Source of the DNA: Candidatus Liptonbacteria bacterium CG11_big_fil_rev_8_21_14_0_20_35_14
GTDB taxonomy: Bacteria; Patescibacteriota; Minisyncoccia; UBA6257; XYB1-36-10
Direction: 5' to 3'
NCBI GenBank assembly: GCA_002796205.1
Contig: PCWO01000045.1
Location: 1-23,199, forward strand
Length of the DNA stretch: 23,199 bases
Below the pieces are notes generated by a model. It was given only the letters and a program-made list of their open reading frames with translations, was not told the origin of the DNA and made no database searches. Below are positions 14,986 through 22,304 of the stretch, piece by piece (positions within the stretch are counted from its first letter, which is position 1; each line of letters starts with the position of its first letter). The translations under genes were made by a program, and so were the position numbers.

Positions 14986-15231
14986 GCGATTGATGCCATA
15001 TCGCTTTGAGGCTAACCACATCTTGGAGAGAGAGGGGTGGCATCTTGTTGCAGTAGTTAAGTTAAAAATTAACCAACCAACCTTTCAACAAGCTCATAAT
15101 GTCAGATTTAAAATTTTTGTCTTTTGAATTTGATAGCGAGTGTAGAATTCTGATTTAATACACACAAAATCATAAAAATTGCTACTTTTGGTGTAAGTAA
15201 CTATTTTGATATAATTATGCTTTTTAATAAC

Positions 15232-15249
15232 TGCCAATTTTTATTGGCA
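15232..15249 (-). repeat. 7-bp hairpin just after the HTH regulator gene
   Basis: TGCCAAT and ATTGGCA flank a TTTT loop, 14 nt after the regulator's stop codon. No U-run follows on the leftward transcript (GTTATTAA), so it is a weak terminator or a 3' stabilising hairpin. Confidence 0.4.
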
Positions 15250-15262
15250 CTAAGGCTATATC

Positions 15263-16060
15263 TTATTGATTTTTATACTTGGCGACCATTTCTGAAAAAA
15301 CCGCGCCCCAAAAAATTAGAGAGCGATCTTTTTTTGCTGACCCCTTAGCTCTGTCGCTTAATTGATTCATCTTTGTTTCAAACTCTATGTATATTTTTTT
15401 AGCCTCTTCAATGTCTGTTTTCAGAATTTCATCATGGAAAATAAAATTTTGAACCATCCGATCATCTTTAAAGTATGTTTCAGCATGAGATCTTGCGATT
15501 GCCCACATTGCATCTACATAAGAGTTTCTAATTTCAAACTCATCACCAAAGGCTTTTTTAAATTTATAACTACCCATCAGACTCAACTCCACAAAGCCCA
15601 ATGAGATTAATTCTTTTAAGATTTTTTGCTGATCAATTGAAAGATTGTCCTCACTATCTAGTCCATATTCAGCAAAAAGTAGCATAAATAGCTCTAGAAC
15701 TTGTTGAATATTGGTAAATCTTTCAAGATACCAATTTAACCCATGCTGGGGATCGTTTGAAGTTGATCCTATTTTGAACCCAACGGCCTCTAGATAATCA
15801 GTAACAATCTTTTTTTCAACTGGTGAAAGCCAGGTGCCTTCTCTGAAGAATAGTAAAGCCACTTTATTCATAGTGGATTCACTTATTTCTTCCTGACCGA
15901 TGTTATAAAATGTCTTCTTGGAGATTCCAATTCTTGAGGCGAAGTCTTCTACTCTTTTATCAGGAAAATTTTTATTTCTTTTTTCATCGTTAAGTAGTTC
16001 ATTCACTGATAATTCAATCAGTCTTTTCTTTGCAGACTTTCTTAACTCTTCTTTACTCAT
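15263..16060 (-). CDS. Helix-turn-helix transcriptional regulator
   Basis: A 265-aa protein with a basic N-terminal region and a helix-turn-helix at about residues 36-54 (RVEDFASRIGISKKTFYNI), in the style of TetR-family or phage-repressor motifs. The remaining 200 residues are helical with aromatic patches (around 105-130 and 175-215), probably a dimerisation or ligand-sensing domain. It is longer than a usual TetR protein (about 200 aa) and has an extra segment after the HTH, so the family is uncertain. It is divergent from the exported-protein genes at 16112 with only 51 bp between starts, and upstream of the tra regulatory region. It may therefore control itself, those genes and possibly the tra promoter. 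ATG 16060 has AAGGA about 10 nt upstream. Confidence 0.7.
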   Translation of the reverse strand: MSKEELRKSAKKRLIELSVNELLNDEKRNKNFPDKRVEDFASRIGISKKTFYNIGQEEISESTMNKVALLFFREGTWLSPVEKKIVTDYLEAVGFKIGSTSNDPQHGLNWYLERFTNIQQVLELFMLLFAEYGLDSEDNLSIDQQKILKELISLGFVELSLMGSYKFKKAFGDEFEIRNSYVDAMWAIARSHAETYFKDDRMVQNFIFHDEILKTDIEEAKKIYIEFETKMNQLSDRAKGSAKKDRSLIFWGAVFSEMVAKYKNQ

Positions 16061-16111
16061 GACACTTTTTTCCTTCTTACTCTTTTCGTCTATCTTTGAG
16101 AAAATGTTGAC

Positions 16112-16414
16112 ATGAAATATTCAATTTTATTTCTTATCTCATCAGTTTTCGCCAACACTAAGCCTGTTTGTGAATATGTAAATAACCCAAAAACTTTAAA
16201 ATCATCATATTCGAGTCTTTGCTACGCTGAAGTAAATTGCTCGGTTTTTGGAGTTGATGTATTTAATACTGTAGCTTGTCAGTCTAATAAGGACGGAGCA
16301 TGTCCTACGGCGGAAGATTGTCTTAATGATACTAAAGTGACTTTTTTAAATTTAAAAATTTCTACCCTTGAGAATACTCAAAAAAAATCAGATTCAGAAG
16401 GTGTCGGAAAATGA
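16112..16414 (+). CDS. Small exported cysteine-containing protein, unknown
   Basis: A 100-aa protein with a short signal peptide (MKYSILFLISSVFA, cleavage before NTK). The mature part has six cysteines, the first four spaced C-x16-C-x5-C-x11-C and the last two in CPTAEDC, suggesting a small disulfide-bonded periplasmic or secreted domain. The tail is polar (TQKKSDSEGVGK). The family is not recognised. The gene begins a run of overlapping genes, and its stop overlaps the next start as ATGA. No strong ribosome site precedes the ATG; only GAGAAAA is seen 9-10 nt away. The divergent regulator next to it suggests regulated expression. Confidence 0.65.
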   Translation: MKYSILFLISSVFANTKPVCEYVNNPKTLKSSYSSLCYAEVNCSVFGVDVFNTVACQSNKDGACPTAEDCLNDTKVTFLNLKISTLENTQKKSDSEGVGK

Positions 16415-16611
16415 AGACTCTTTTATCTCTACTTCTCTTAGTATCATATCCACTCTTAGCAGTTGAAACATTTCCAAGAATTATTTCATCGAATGGTGAA
16501 AAGATTTGTTTAATTGTTAAAGATGATGGTGAGCTTTTTGCTTGTTCAATCGATAACCAATGCGAGGAGTATCCACAATGTTCAGTACAGCTAAAAAAAC
16601 TATCGCGTTAA
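16411..16611 (+). CDS. Very small exported protein, unknown
   Basis: A 66-aa protein with a signal peptide (MKTLLSLLLLVSYPLLA, cleavage before VET). The mature part is under 50 residues and has four cysteines (ICLIV, FACSI, QCEEY, QCSVQ), probably forming two disulfides. The start lies in an ATGA overlap with the preceding gene and its end overlaps the next start by 34 nt. Export signal, tight coupling and cysteine pattern support a real gene despite the size. The second half resembles the cysteine spacing of its upstream neighbour (C-x5-C-x4-C compared with CYAEVNC), so the two may be distant relatives. No known family is recognised. Confidence 0.6.
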   Translation: MKTLLSLLLLVSYPLLAVETFPRIISSNGEKICLIVKDDGELFACSIDNQCEEYPQCSVQLKKLSR

Positions 16612-16856
16612 TTCTCTTATGCACTCCCTTAATCGCCTTTGGTGCAAAAGGGGAATGGTATATCTCAGGAATTGTTACTAAGGTTAATAAAAATTCAATT
16701 GTTTTGACCATGGATAAAATCAAGACGGAATTGCTAGTTCCAAAGCAACTCCTAAAGGATAAAGATCTTAAAGTTGGAGCAGTAGTTCAGAGAAATGTCA
16801 CAGAGGCTGAGATTGTTCAAATCGCAAAGGTTAAAGGTGGGGGCGGTTCTCGCTGA
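16578..16856 (+). CDS. Small exported beta-rich protein, unknown
   Basis: A 92-aa protein with a signal peptide (MFSTAKKTIALILLCTPLIAFG, cleavage near FGA-KGE). The mature part (GEWYISGIVTKVNKNSIVLTM, then TELLVPKQLL and LKVGAVVQ) has strand-turn-strand periodicity like a small OB-fold or barrel. It ends in a glycine run (GGGGSR). ATG 16578 was chosen over an in-frame ATG at 16560 because AGGAG lies 8 nt before it and the longer form would add an unlikely leader. It overlaps the preceding gene by 34 nt. The last codons sit inside the terminator stem. Function unknown. It may bind nucleic acid, sugar or protein at the cell surface. Confidence 0.65.
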   Translation: MFSTAKKTIALILLCTPLIAFGAKGEWYISGIVTKVNKNSIVLTMDKIKTELLVPKQLLKDKDLKVGAVVQRNVTEAEIVQIAKVKGGGGSR

Positions 16857-16869
16857 GAGCGCCTTTTTT
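16842..16869 (+). terminator. Rho-independent terminator overlapping the 3' end of the preceding gene
   Basis: GGCG, a bulged G, then TTCTC pairs with GAGAG and CGCC around a GCT loop (16842-16863), followed by six T (16864-16869). The stem includes the last codons and stop of the 92-aa gene, which ends at 16856. Confidence 0.75.
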
Positions 16870-16895
16870 GCTCTTTTTCAATATTCACCTATAAT
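16868..16895 (+). promoter_or_regulatory. Promoter for the second rightward operon
   Basis: A perfect TATAAT at 16890-16895 lies 29 bp before ATG 16924. A weak -35-like TTGCTC is at 16868-16873, 16 bp upstream. It directly follows the terminator, so the two genes beyond can be expressed apart from the three small ones. Confidence 0.55.
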
Positions 16896-16923
16896 ATATT
16901 TATACTTAAAAAGAGGTCTTCTA

Positions 16924-17346
16924 ATGAGATTTACGATTATTTTATTTTTGTTTTTTACAAATGCTTATGCTGAAAAAATCAAAATCAGTAACAACTTCAA
17001 GATTGAAGTTAATCTAAAAAATTGGAAGTACTTAAGTGAATTCCCTTTGCCTGAAATAAAATCGACCTCAGTAAGGGCAATTTTAAACAATAATGGTGAA
17101 AAAGGGGCTTATTTTGTCAAATCTGTTAGTCTACTCAAAAAAGACAATCTCCCCAAAACAGTGTGTTTAAAAGAATTTTTAAACACTAATGATATATGCC
17201 AAATTGATTCTAGTTCTGAAGCCATGAGCATTAATAAGTTTCTATCTTCGTCAGGCAGTTACAATATTTATGAGACATTGAACTTTAAAAGCAAAGGGAT
17301 CTCGATTGCTGAAGTAGAAAGTCTTATTTCTAAGGGGTGGAAATAA
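16924..17346 (+). CDS. Exported protein of unknown function (140 aa)
   Basis: The protein has a signal peptide (MRFTIILFLFFTNAYA, cleavage before EKI) and a mature part of about 124 residues. This is predicted mixed alpha/beta with two cysteines (KTVCLKEF and DICQID) close enough for a disulfide. The ATG at 16924 was chosen because GAGG lies 7 nt before it and the signal peptide starts there. The in-frame extension to 16795 runs through the terminator and is not credible. The stop overlaps the next ATG as TAATG, so it is coupled to the large cysteine-rich protein and may be its chaperone or partner. The family is not recognised. Confidence 0.65.
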   Translation: MRFTIILFLFFTNAYAEKIKISNNFKIEVNLKNWKYLSEFPLPEIKSTSVRAILNNNGEKGAYFVKSVSLLKKDNLPKTVCLKEFLNTNDICQIDSSSEAMSINKFLSSSGSYNIYETLNFKSKGISIAEVESLISKGWK

Positions 17347-19991
17347 TGAATATTATATATTTAATAACAATAAACTTATTATTCATTCCAACCTCATTTG
17401 GAGAACCTAAAGAATATAATTGCCCTTATAATTTAGGAAAGAAAGACAAGGATGCCAAAGAGCTCTTGAGTAATGCTAAAAACCTATTGACTGCGATTGC
17501 TAAAGAAGCAGAAAGTTGCTCTGGAAGTTTGGCCAGTAAAATAGGAAGCAATGCCGGACAAATCCCCGGCAATATACAAATGCCAGGAATGCCAAGTCTT
17601 GGAGACAACCCCTTTGGAGCTGCGCTTAACTTAGGTCTCGGTAACAAGAGTCTAGATATGCTTGTTGACTGTGAGACTTTCGATATAGTTTATAAGTACG
17701 AATACGACAGCATGATGCGCGCAATAGAAAGAGATAACTCATTTATGGCCCCAGCTGATTACGTTAAATGTTACAGCTTTCCACCAGTAACTGGTGGTTT
17801 TTCATTTTTGACTGAGAATCTAGACTTAGAAGAAGATGTCGAAAAATGCATGATAAATGTCTATTCGACCAAAATGATTGAGAAAGATAAAGAATGTAAA
17901 ACAACTTCAGATATAAAGAAGATTCAGGCTAAACGAAAGGAAGCTATTAAGGCAATTAATACAACAGCTCAATCAATTGCTAGTGCAATTTCAAGCCTTG
18001 CAGATGATCCAAAGTGTGCCGGAATGGCAAAGGGCTCAGTTAAGAAATTACTTTCACTTGGTTCATCATTAACACAAACTGCTTCTGCTTATACTTCTAG
18101 TTTTAACCCAATTATAGGCGCAGGTATTGGTGCAATCTCCACTATTGCAGACAGTGTTATAAAGTTGTTTACTAATAAAAACCCAGCTCAAGATGCCATA
18201 AATGAAATATCTGCAAGAGAAGATTGGCAAGAAAGAATGTGTATTTTAAATGAATTTCAAACAAAACTTACTGGTTGTGACTTGGAAAAAGAAAAACAAG
18301 CTTTAAATAGGCTTGCTTCAAAGGGCTTTTGCAAGCATCCGGATGACACTTATAACCTAGATAATGTTGCCGAAATTGAAAAAATTGCATCATCTTTCCC
18401 CACTGCGTATGAGTCCCTGGCTCCGTATAAGTTAAAAATCGAAGAAGCCAAAACGATTGAAGAAAAAAAACTAGCTCAAGAGTTGTATGATAATAAGCTC
18501 AAAGAATTAAGGTCTGGCTTAGTGGATCGCTTTGATACTGTTAGTACAATGTTTAATTCGCAGATTGCGTATCCAAGCGAGGATGGTTCAAAAAATCAAA
18601 AAACAATAGAATCCTTTATTGTTGATTCAATTTCTAAATACAGAGAAATTTTGAAAAAAGATACAATATGGCTAGCTGAACATGGAATTCCAAGCAAAAG
18701 ATCCCTTGCTTCCAAAGTTAACAATATGGAAAGGTTTATTGGTTACCAAAAAGAATACAGAGAATTGGTAGGGAGCTTTAATTCTGGTGCTATAGATGAA
18801 AGCACTATGATTAACGCCGATCAAAAGTATGCTGAATTACTTGAGGCGGTTTCATTGAATGAAAAAGACAACTCACTTGGATCTGTTCTTAATTTTATTT
18901 CTTCAGCGGACTCACTTTTGGATAAAGATTCTCCAATGGTTCGTTTACAAAAAAATATACTTGAAAATAATCTCAGAAGGGCAAATACGGCCAGAATCAA
19001 TGCATATGAAACAGCAGTCAATAGCACCAATCTAGGTCATTCTGCTCAAACCTTGGACATGGCCCATAACGGCCTAGTTGGCTCATTGAAAGGTAAATAC
19101 GAGGCATTTTTAAAGGACGACCTAGAGAGTTTTAAAAATTCTTTTTTTGTTGCTAACAATACAATCGAGAGGGGCAAAGCATTTGATAGATTGGTGCTAC
19201 CGTTGATCAAGCATTGTACGACCGGGGCTTCTTTGGCCTTCTTGAACCCTAAAAAACAAGATGATAACTATACTGGAATGAATATTCAAATTCCATCAAA
19301 GAACAGTGACTTTAATAAAGCTTGCTCTATGTTTGTTTGCAAAGGAGGCATAGAAGCATTTGATAAAAGTCAGTACTGTAATAAACTATTTGGAATTGGA
19401 CGAAATTTAGACTCTTGTGAAGCGTCTAATTTTAGAAAATATCAATGCAATCTAAATAGTGATGCAATTAATTATGCTAAAAACTTTAAAAATGAATTTT
19501 TAAAGAAAGGAACTATTTGTAATAAAAGCGCGAAGGATTTAAAAAATTTCGATAACAATGATAAATTCAATAAATCTCCAAATTATGACTACTCTATTTC
19601 AAAAGGATTGAAGGCTAGTGAAAATGGAAATAAAATATGTGAAGAAGAGTCAAGTAATACTTTTAAGTGCGCGGACTCTCTATATCTCAGTAAGAAAAAT
19701 CCAAATATTCTTAGAGACACTAAGGAACGAGGATATGCAATAAAATTCAAAAAGAACAAATTAATTTTTCATCATAATGACATAACACTACTAAGTAAAA
19801 AAAATCACTACATAAAACTTAATGATTATGAGATCAGTGAAAAACTTAAAGAAGAGTACAAATTCACTTTGGGCAAAACCAATTCACCATCCATGACAGA
19901 CGTTAACATCACCAATGCTTGTTCAGGTTATTTTCTTGAAAGTGACAAAGCAAAGGAAGAACTAGAAAGATCTAATAGCACTAGTAAGTAG
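17346..19991 (+). CDS. Large exported cysteine-rich protein (881 aa), unknown
   Basis: The protein has a signal peptide (MNIIYLITINLLFIPTSFG, then EPK). After a helical start comes a Gly/Met/Pro-rich patch (MPGMPSLGDNPFG). A helical region with cysteines leads to a hydrophobic glycine-containing stretch near 240-275 (FNPIIGAGIGAISTIADSVI) that could insert in a membrane. A long charged helical middle (about 320-620) has few cysteines. The C-terminal third has at least eleven cysteines (CSMFVC, QYCNKLFG, DSCEA, KYQCN, TICNK, ICEEES, FKCAD, ACSGY). The layout of large size, export and a cysteine-rich domain recalls TraN-type mating stabilisation adhesins or surface toxins, but no motif supports either. 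ATG 17346 (with AAGGGG 8 nt upstream) was preferred to GTG 17337. The third base of the upstream stop is its first base. Confidence 0.7.
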   Translation: MNIIYLITINLLFIPTSFGEPKEYNCPYNLGKKDKDAKELLSNAKNLLTAIAKEAESCSGSLASKIGSNAGQIPGNIQMPGMPSLGDNPFGAALNLGLGNKSLDMLVDCETFDIVYKYEYDSMMRAIERDNSFMAPADYVKCYSFPPVTGGFSFLTENLDLEEDVEKCMINVYSTKMIEKDKECKTTSDIKKIQAKRKEAIKAINTTAQSIASAISSLADDPKCAGMAKGSVKKLLSLGSSLTQTASAYTSSFNPIIGAGIGAISTIADSVIKLFTNKNPAQDAINEISAREDWQERMCILNEFQTKLTGCDLEKEKQALNRLASKGFCKHPDDTYNLDNVAEIEKIASSFPTAYESLAPYKLKIEEAKTIEEKKLAQELYDNKLKELRSGLVDRFDTVSTMFNSQIAYPSEDGSKNQKTIESFIVDSISKYREILKKDTIWLAEHGIPSKRSLASKVNNMERFIGYQKEYRELVGSFNSGAIDESTMINADQKYAELLEAVSLNEKDNSLGSVLNFISSADSLLDKDSPMVRLQKNILENNLRRANTARINAYETAVNSTNLGHSAQTLDMAHNGLVGSLKGKYEAFLKDDLESFKNSFFVANNTIERGKAFDRLVLPLIKHCTTGASLAFLNPKKQDDNYTGMNIQIPSKNSDFNKACSMFVCKGGIEAFDKSQYCNKLFGIGRNLDSCEASNFRKYQCNLNSDAINYAKNFKNEFLKKGTICNKSAKDLKNFDNNDKFNKSPNYDYSISKGLKASENGNKICEEESSNTFKCADSLYLSKKNPNILRDTKERGYAIKFKKNKLIFHHNDITLLSKKNHYIKLNDYEISEKLKEEYKFTLGKTNSPSMTDVNITNACSGYFLESDKAKEELERSNSTSK

Positions 19992-20013
19992 TAGGCACTA
20001 ATTCACTAGTTAC

Positions 20014-20685
20014 CTATTTGGCCGATCCTCTAGAATCTCTTGACGCGTCCTGAGTGTTGTTTTCTACGGGAACAGTCTTCTCACCTTCACAGCAACTAGC
20101 TCCCTCTGGACAATTAAGGGTAAGTGTAGATACACTGGCCGGAAGACGTTGCTTGTTAGAGCAAGAAGGCGAGGCTTGCATACCATCATAAGCACCTTGC
20201 AAGAACTTTCTAAATTGCTGCATATTTGCTTCTCTCAATGTCCTTTGTATATAAGAATCACTGCACTTACTACCATTTGCAAACGATCTATAATAAGGTC
20301 CGTCTTCGGAAGTCATCTGAGAAATGGAGATTCTATATAGCCCATCCTCTTTTTTTTCACCAAGGCATTTAAATAAGTTCTCAACCATGGATTTGTACTC
20401 AGGAGGAAATAGCCCTAGGGAATCTTTGTTATGCATCTTTAAATAGAAAACTCCGGTTTCAGAGCTTTTATGGACTCTTAGTTTTAGAGCATCGTTTATA
20501 AAATTTGTAAAAAAGAAGGGCCCCATGGAGGGATCTGAGGCTTGGAAGCCTCCGTTTTGGAATCCACTGTATATATGCCATCCATCTGAAAAGCCAAATA
20601 ACTGATCTAATGTCATTTCGTCATAACAAAAAGCAGATTTAAAAGGGATAAGTATTGATAAAAATAAAACACTAAATATTTTCAT
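20014..20685 (-). CDS. Exported protein of unknown function (223 aa)
   Basis: The signal peptide MKIFSVLFLSILIPFKSAFC is followed by YDEMTL. The cleavage could also be at the cysteine, but no lipobox (L-x-G/A-C) fits. The N-terminal mature part is rich in Phe, Gly and Ser (GFQNGGFQASDPSMGPFFF), and the C-terminal part has six cysteines, including a CPEGASCCEG cluster, before a polar tail. It is the last gene of a leftward group, 16 nt after its neighbour, with AGGA 5 nt before ATG. It faces the end of the 881-aa gene, with only 22 bp between the stops. No function is recognised. The cysteine cluster suggests a secreted, disulfide-bonded protein. Confidence 0.65.
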   Translation of the reverse strand: MKIFSVLFLSILIPFKSAFCYDEMTLDQLFGFSDGWHIYSGFQNGGFQASDPSMGPFFFTNFINDALKLRVHKSSETGVFYLKMHNKDSLGLFPPEYKSMVENLFKCLGEKKEDGLYRISISQMTSEDGPYYRSFANGSKCSDSYIQRTLREANMQQFRKFLQGAYDGMQASPSCSNKQRLPASVSTLTLNCPEGASCCEGEKTVPVENNTQDASRDSRGSAK

Positions 20686-20701
20686 TTAATTCCTTATTAG
20701 T

Positions 20702-21499
20702 TTATTTTACATTTGAATTGGAACCATTTCCAGAACCCTTTTTTCCATCTTCTTTTGTATCAATCATTCCCTTCATAGGATCAAGTTCGACACCAAGGCA
20801 ATTCTTAATAAGACCTTCCACCTTTGAAGCAAGAGTTGTTTGCCCCATCGACCTAAGAACATGACGACATGTTTGAAGAGCTGAATACTCGTTCATATCC
20901 ATGTACTGCATCCCCTCACCCTTAGAGAAAGATTCATCTTCAAACTTCTTTTTTCGACTTGAGAACATAGGGCAAAACTGATCAAGACAATTATTAAGAC
21001 CTGATGCAAACGAAGCTACAAACTGACTGCCAACTTCAACCTTCTTAGGTTTTGAAACATATCTCGTTGTTGGATATCTAATCCCACCATTTTCAAAAGA
21101 TTTCTTTGTTCCCACAGTATAGCCTGTTCCTGTTTTTCTTATCCCTACCGACACAGGATCATTTTCTTCAAACACTCTGATTTCACCTTCAGGCTGATTA
21201 CTGTATGCGACGAAGTACATTTGTCCTTCTCGAACAAAATAAATACCGTTTTCAGCGCCTGAGGCTCCTTGAAAATAGACGATGCCATTTACTGAACTAA
21301 GGCCGAAGCTATTGACGAGGTACTTATTATTGCTAAATCTGCGTCCCATTTGCACGGCACAGTCATACATCGCTTCAATATTGATACTTTTTTCGCTTAT
21401 ACTTAATTTTGCCTTGTCTGACTTGTAGTAATAGTCTACGTCTTGGGCAAAGAGTGAAGCACTGAATAAGGTAATTAGACTAATGAGGTATAACTTCAT
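20702..21499 (-). CDS. Exported protein of unknown function (265 aa)
   Basis: The signal peptide MKLYLISLITLFSASLFA is cleaved before QDV. The mature part has a beta-rich middle (about 50-150: VNGIVYFQGASG, GIYFVREGQMYFVAYS, GIRYPTTRYVSK). A helical C-terminal part has five cysteines (NCLDQFCPMF, TCRHVL, NCLGVE) and a low-complexity Gly/Ser/Asn/Lys tail. Its start lies within the end of the protease gene, overlapping 20 nt, so the two are translated together. It could be a protease substrate, inhibitor or partner. Only the operon structure supports this. The family is not recognised. Confidence 0.65.
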   Translation of the reverse strand: MKLYLISLITLFSASLFAQDVDYYYKSDKAKLSISEKSINIEAMYDCAVQMGRRFSNNKYLVNSFGLSSVNGIVYFQGASGAENGIYFVREGQMYFVAYSNQPEGEIRVFEENDPVSVGIRKTGTGYTVGTKKSFENGGIRYPTTRYVSKPKKVEVGSQFVASFASGLNNCLDQFCPMFSSRKKKFEDESFSKGEGMQYMDMNEYSALQTCRHVLRSMGQTTLASKVEGLIKNCLGVELDPMKGMIDTKEDGKKGSGNGSNSNVK

Positions 21500-22304
21500 A
21501 CGGGCTTGCCAACTTCCTTTCTTTGTTTATTTTCTCACTGGATATCTCTCTAAAATTTGAATTATCTTTTACGAGCTCTAAAATCTGAATAGATGAATTA
21601 GCTGAGAACGTAGAGACTTCTTTCAATTCCTCAAAGCTCTTGTTACCGCTTGTTTGAGTAAAATAATACCTAGTAAATATAGCAATAAGTTCACCTGAAA
21701 CTGGATCAAAGATTGGCCCGCCTGAGCTACCTTTACAGTTTGTAAAACCAATTTTATATGCTTTCGACTTTACATCGAGCTTCTTGCTTCCATAAATACC
21801 CATGTGCTCACCCATGCCATCAATAAACTCAAGTACAGGGCCACTAAAGCCCCTTAAACCGCCACCCGAAGCACAATACCCATAGCCATTTACTTTATAG
21901 TTAGACTTAAAGACCTTACTCATAAGCTTAAAGGGATAATGGAGATCGAGTCCTTCTACCTTCAGTGTACATAGATCAATATTTTGATTTTCACCGCCAC
22001 AGTTGCCAATGGATACCTTTATCGCTGCTCCACCTCGCCAATCAAGAACTCTCAGTGTCTTAACTTTTCCTTCAAGATAGGGCTTCATAACGTGAAAATT
22101 GGTAACAATAACTCCATCACCTAAATATGAACCCGAACCAACTTCTTGATCACCATTTGTCATGGTTGTTTCGATTTTAACAACAGCTTTCGTCTTTGAA
22201 GCAATGATCGCTTTTTCGTCGCCATAAGCAGGCATCTTTTCTTGTGACCAAAGCTGACCTGCAAAAAAGAAAATAAATATCAAGAGAGATTTATTCTGCT
22301 TCAC
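21480..22304 (-). CDS. Exported trypsin-like serine protease
   Basis: A 274-aa secreted or periplasmic endopeptidase of the chymotrypsin fold (S1 clan PA). The signal peptide is MKQNKSLLIFIFFFAGQLWS, then QEK. Triad candidates are His71 in GDGVIVTNFHV, Asp110 in QNIDLCTLKVEG and Ser194 in CKGSSGGPIFD, the oxyanion-hole motif. Four cysteines (102, 112, 144, 190) could pair, one immediately before the catalytic serine loop, as is common in the family. No PDZ domain follows, so it is not DegP/HtrA-like, though the domain sequence resembles the HtrA type. GTG 22304 is chosen because GAGGGA lies 7 nt before it and it gives a clean signal peptide. The longer frame to 22361 would put 19 residues ahead of it. 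It overlaps its upstream gene by 14 nt. Confidence 0.88.
   Translation of the reverse strand: MKQNKSLLIFIFFFAGQLWSQEKMPAYGDEKAIIASKTKAVVKIETTMTNGDQEVGSGSYLGDGVIVTNFHVMKPYLEGKVKTLRVLDWRGGAAIKVSIGNCGGENQNIDLCTLKVEGLDLHYPFKLMSKVFKSNYKVNGYGYCASGGGLRGFSGPVLEFIDGMGEHMGIYGSKKLDVKSKAYKIGFTNCKGSSGGPIFDPVSGELIAIFTRYYFTQTSGNKSFEELKEVSTFSANSSIQILELVKDNSNFREISSEKINKERKLASPYEVIPH

Larger units (their letters stand above)
14689..15262. other. 574-bp non-coding region rich in dyads
   Basis: No convincing gene was found here on either strand. It holds the tra promoter and operator at its left end. Other elements are a (CA)n run at 14868-14878, an imperfect dyad CCTTGGCTCA/TGAGCAAGG at 14911-14933, a perfect 14-bp dyad at 14950-14985, GCGAT/ATCGC at 14986-15004, complementary CT and GA runs (14897-14907 and 15025-15037), and a TGCCAAT/ATTGGCA hairpin at 15232-15249. 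Such a region between a regulator and a transfer operon could hold an origin of transfer or a regulatory RNA, but no nic-site motif is recognised. Confidence 0.6.

Noticed and set aside
15062..15097. 11-codon leftward frame (MSLLKGWLVNF) that could be a toxic peptide
   Set aside because: No ribosome site and no nearby antitoxin RNA signal. Frames this short are expected by chance in AT-rich DNA.
16795..16923. N-terminal extension of the 140-aa exported protein
   Set aside because: It would be translated through the terminator and promoter, and would place 43 residues before a clear signal peptide that has its own ribosome site.
19979..20010. Repeated CACTAGT between the convergent genes as a terminator
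   Set aside because: The two copies form only a short, weak stem with no T-run. It may be chance in this short gap.
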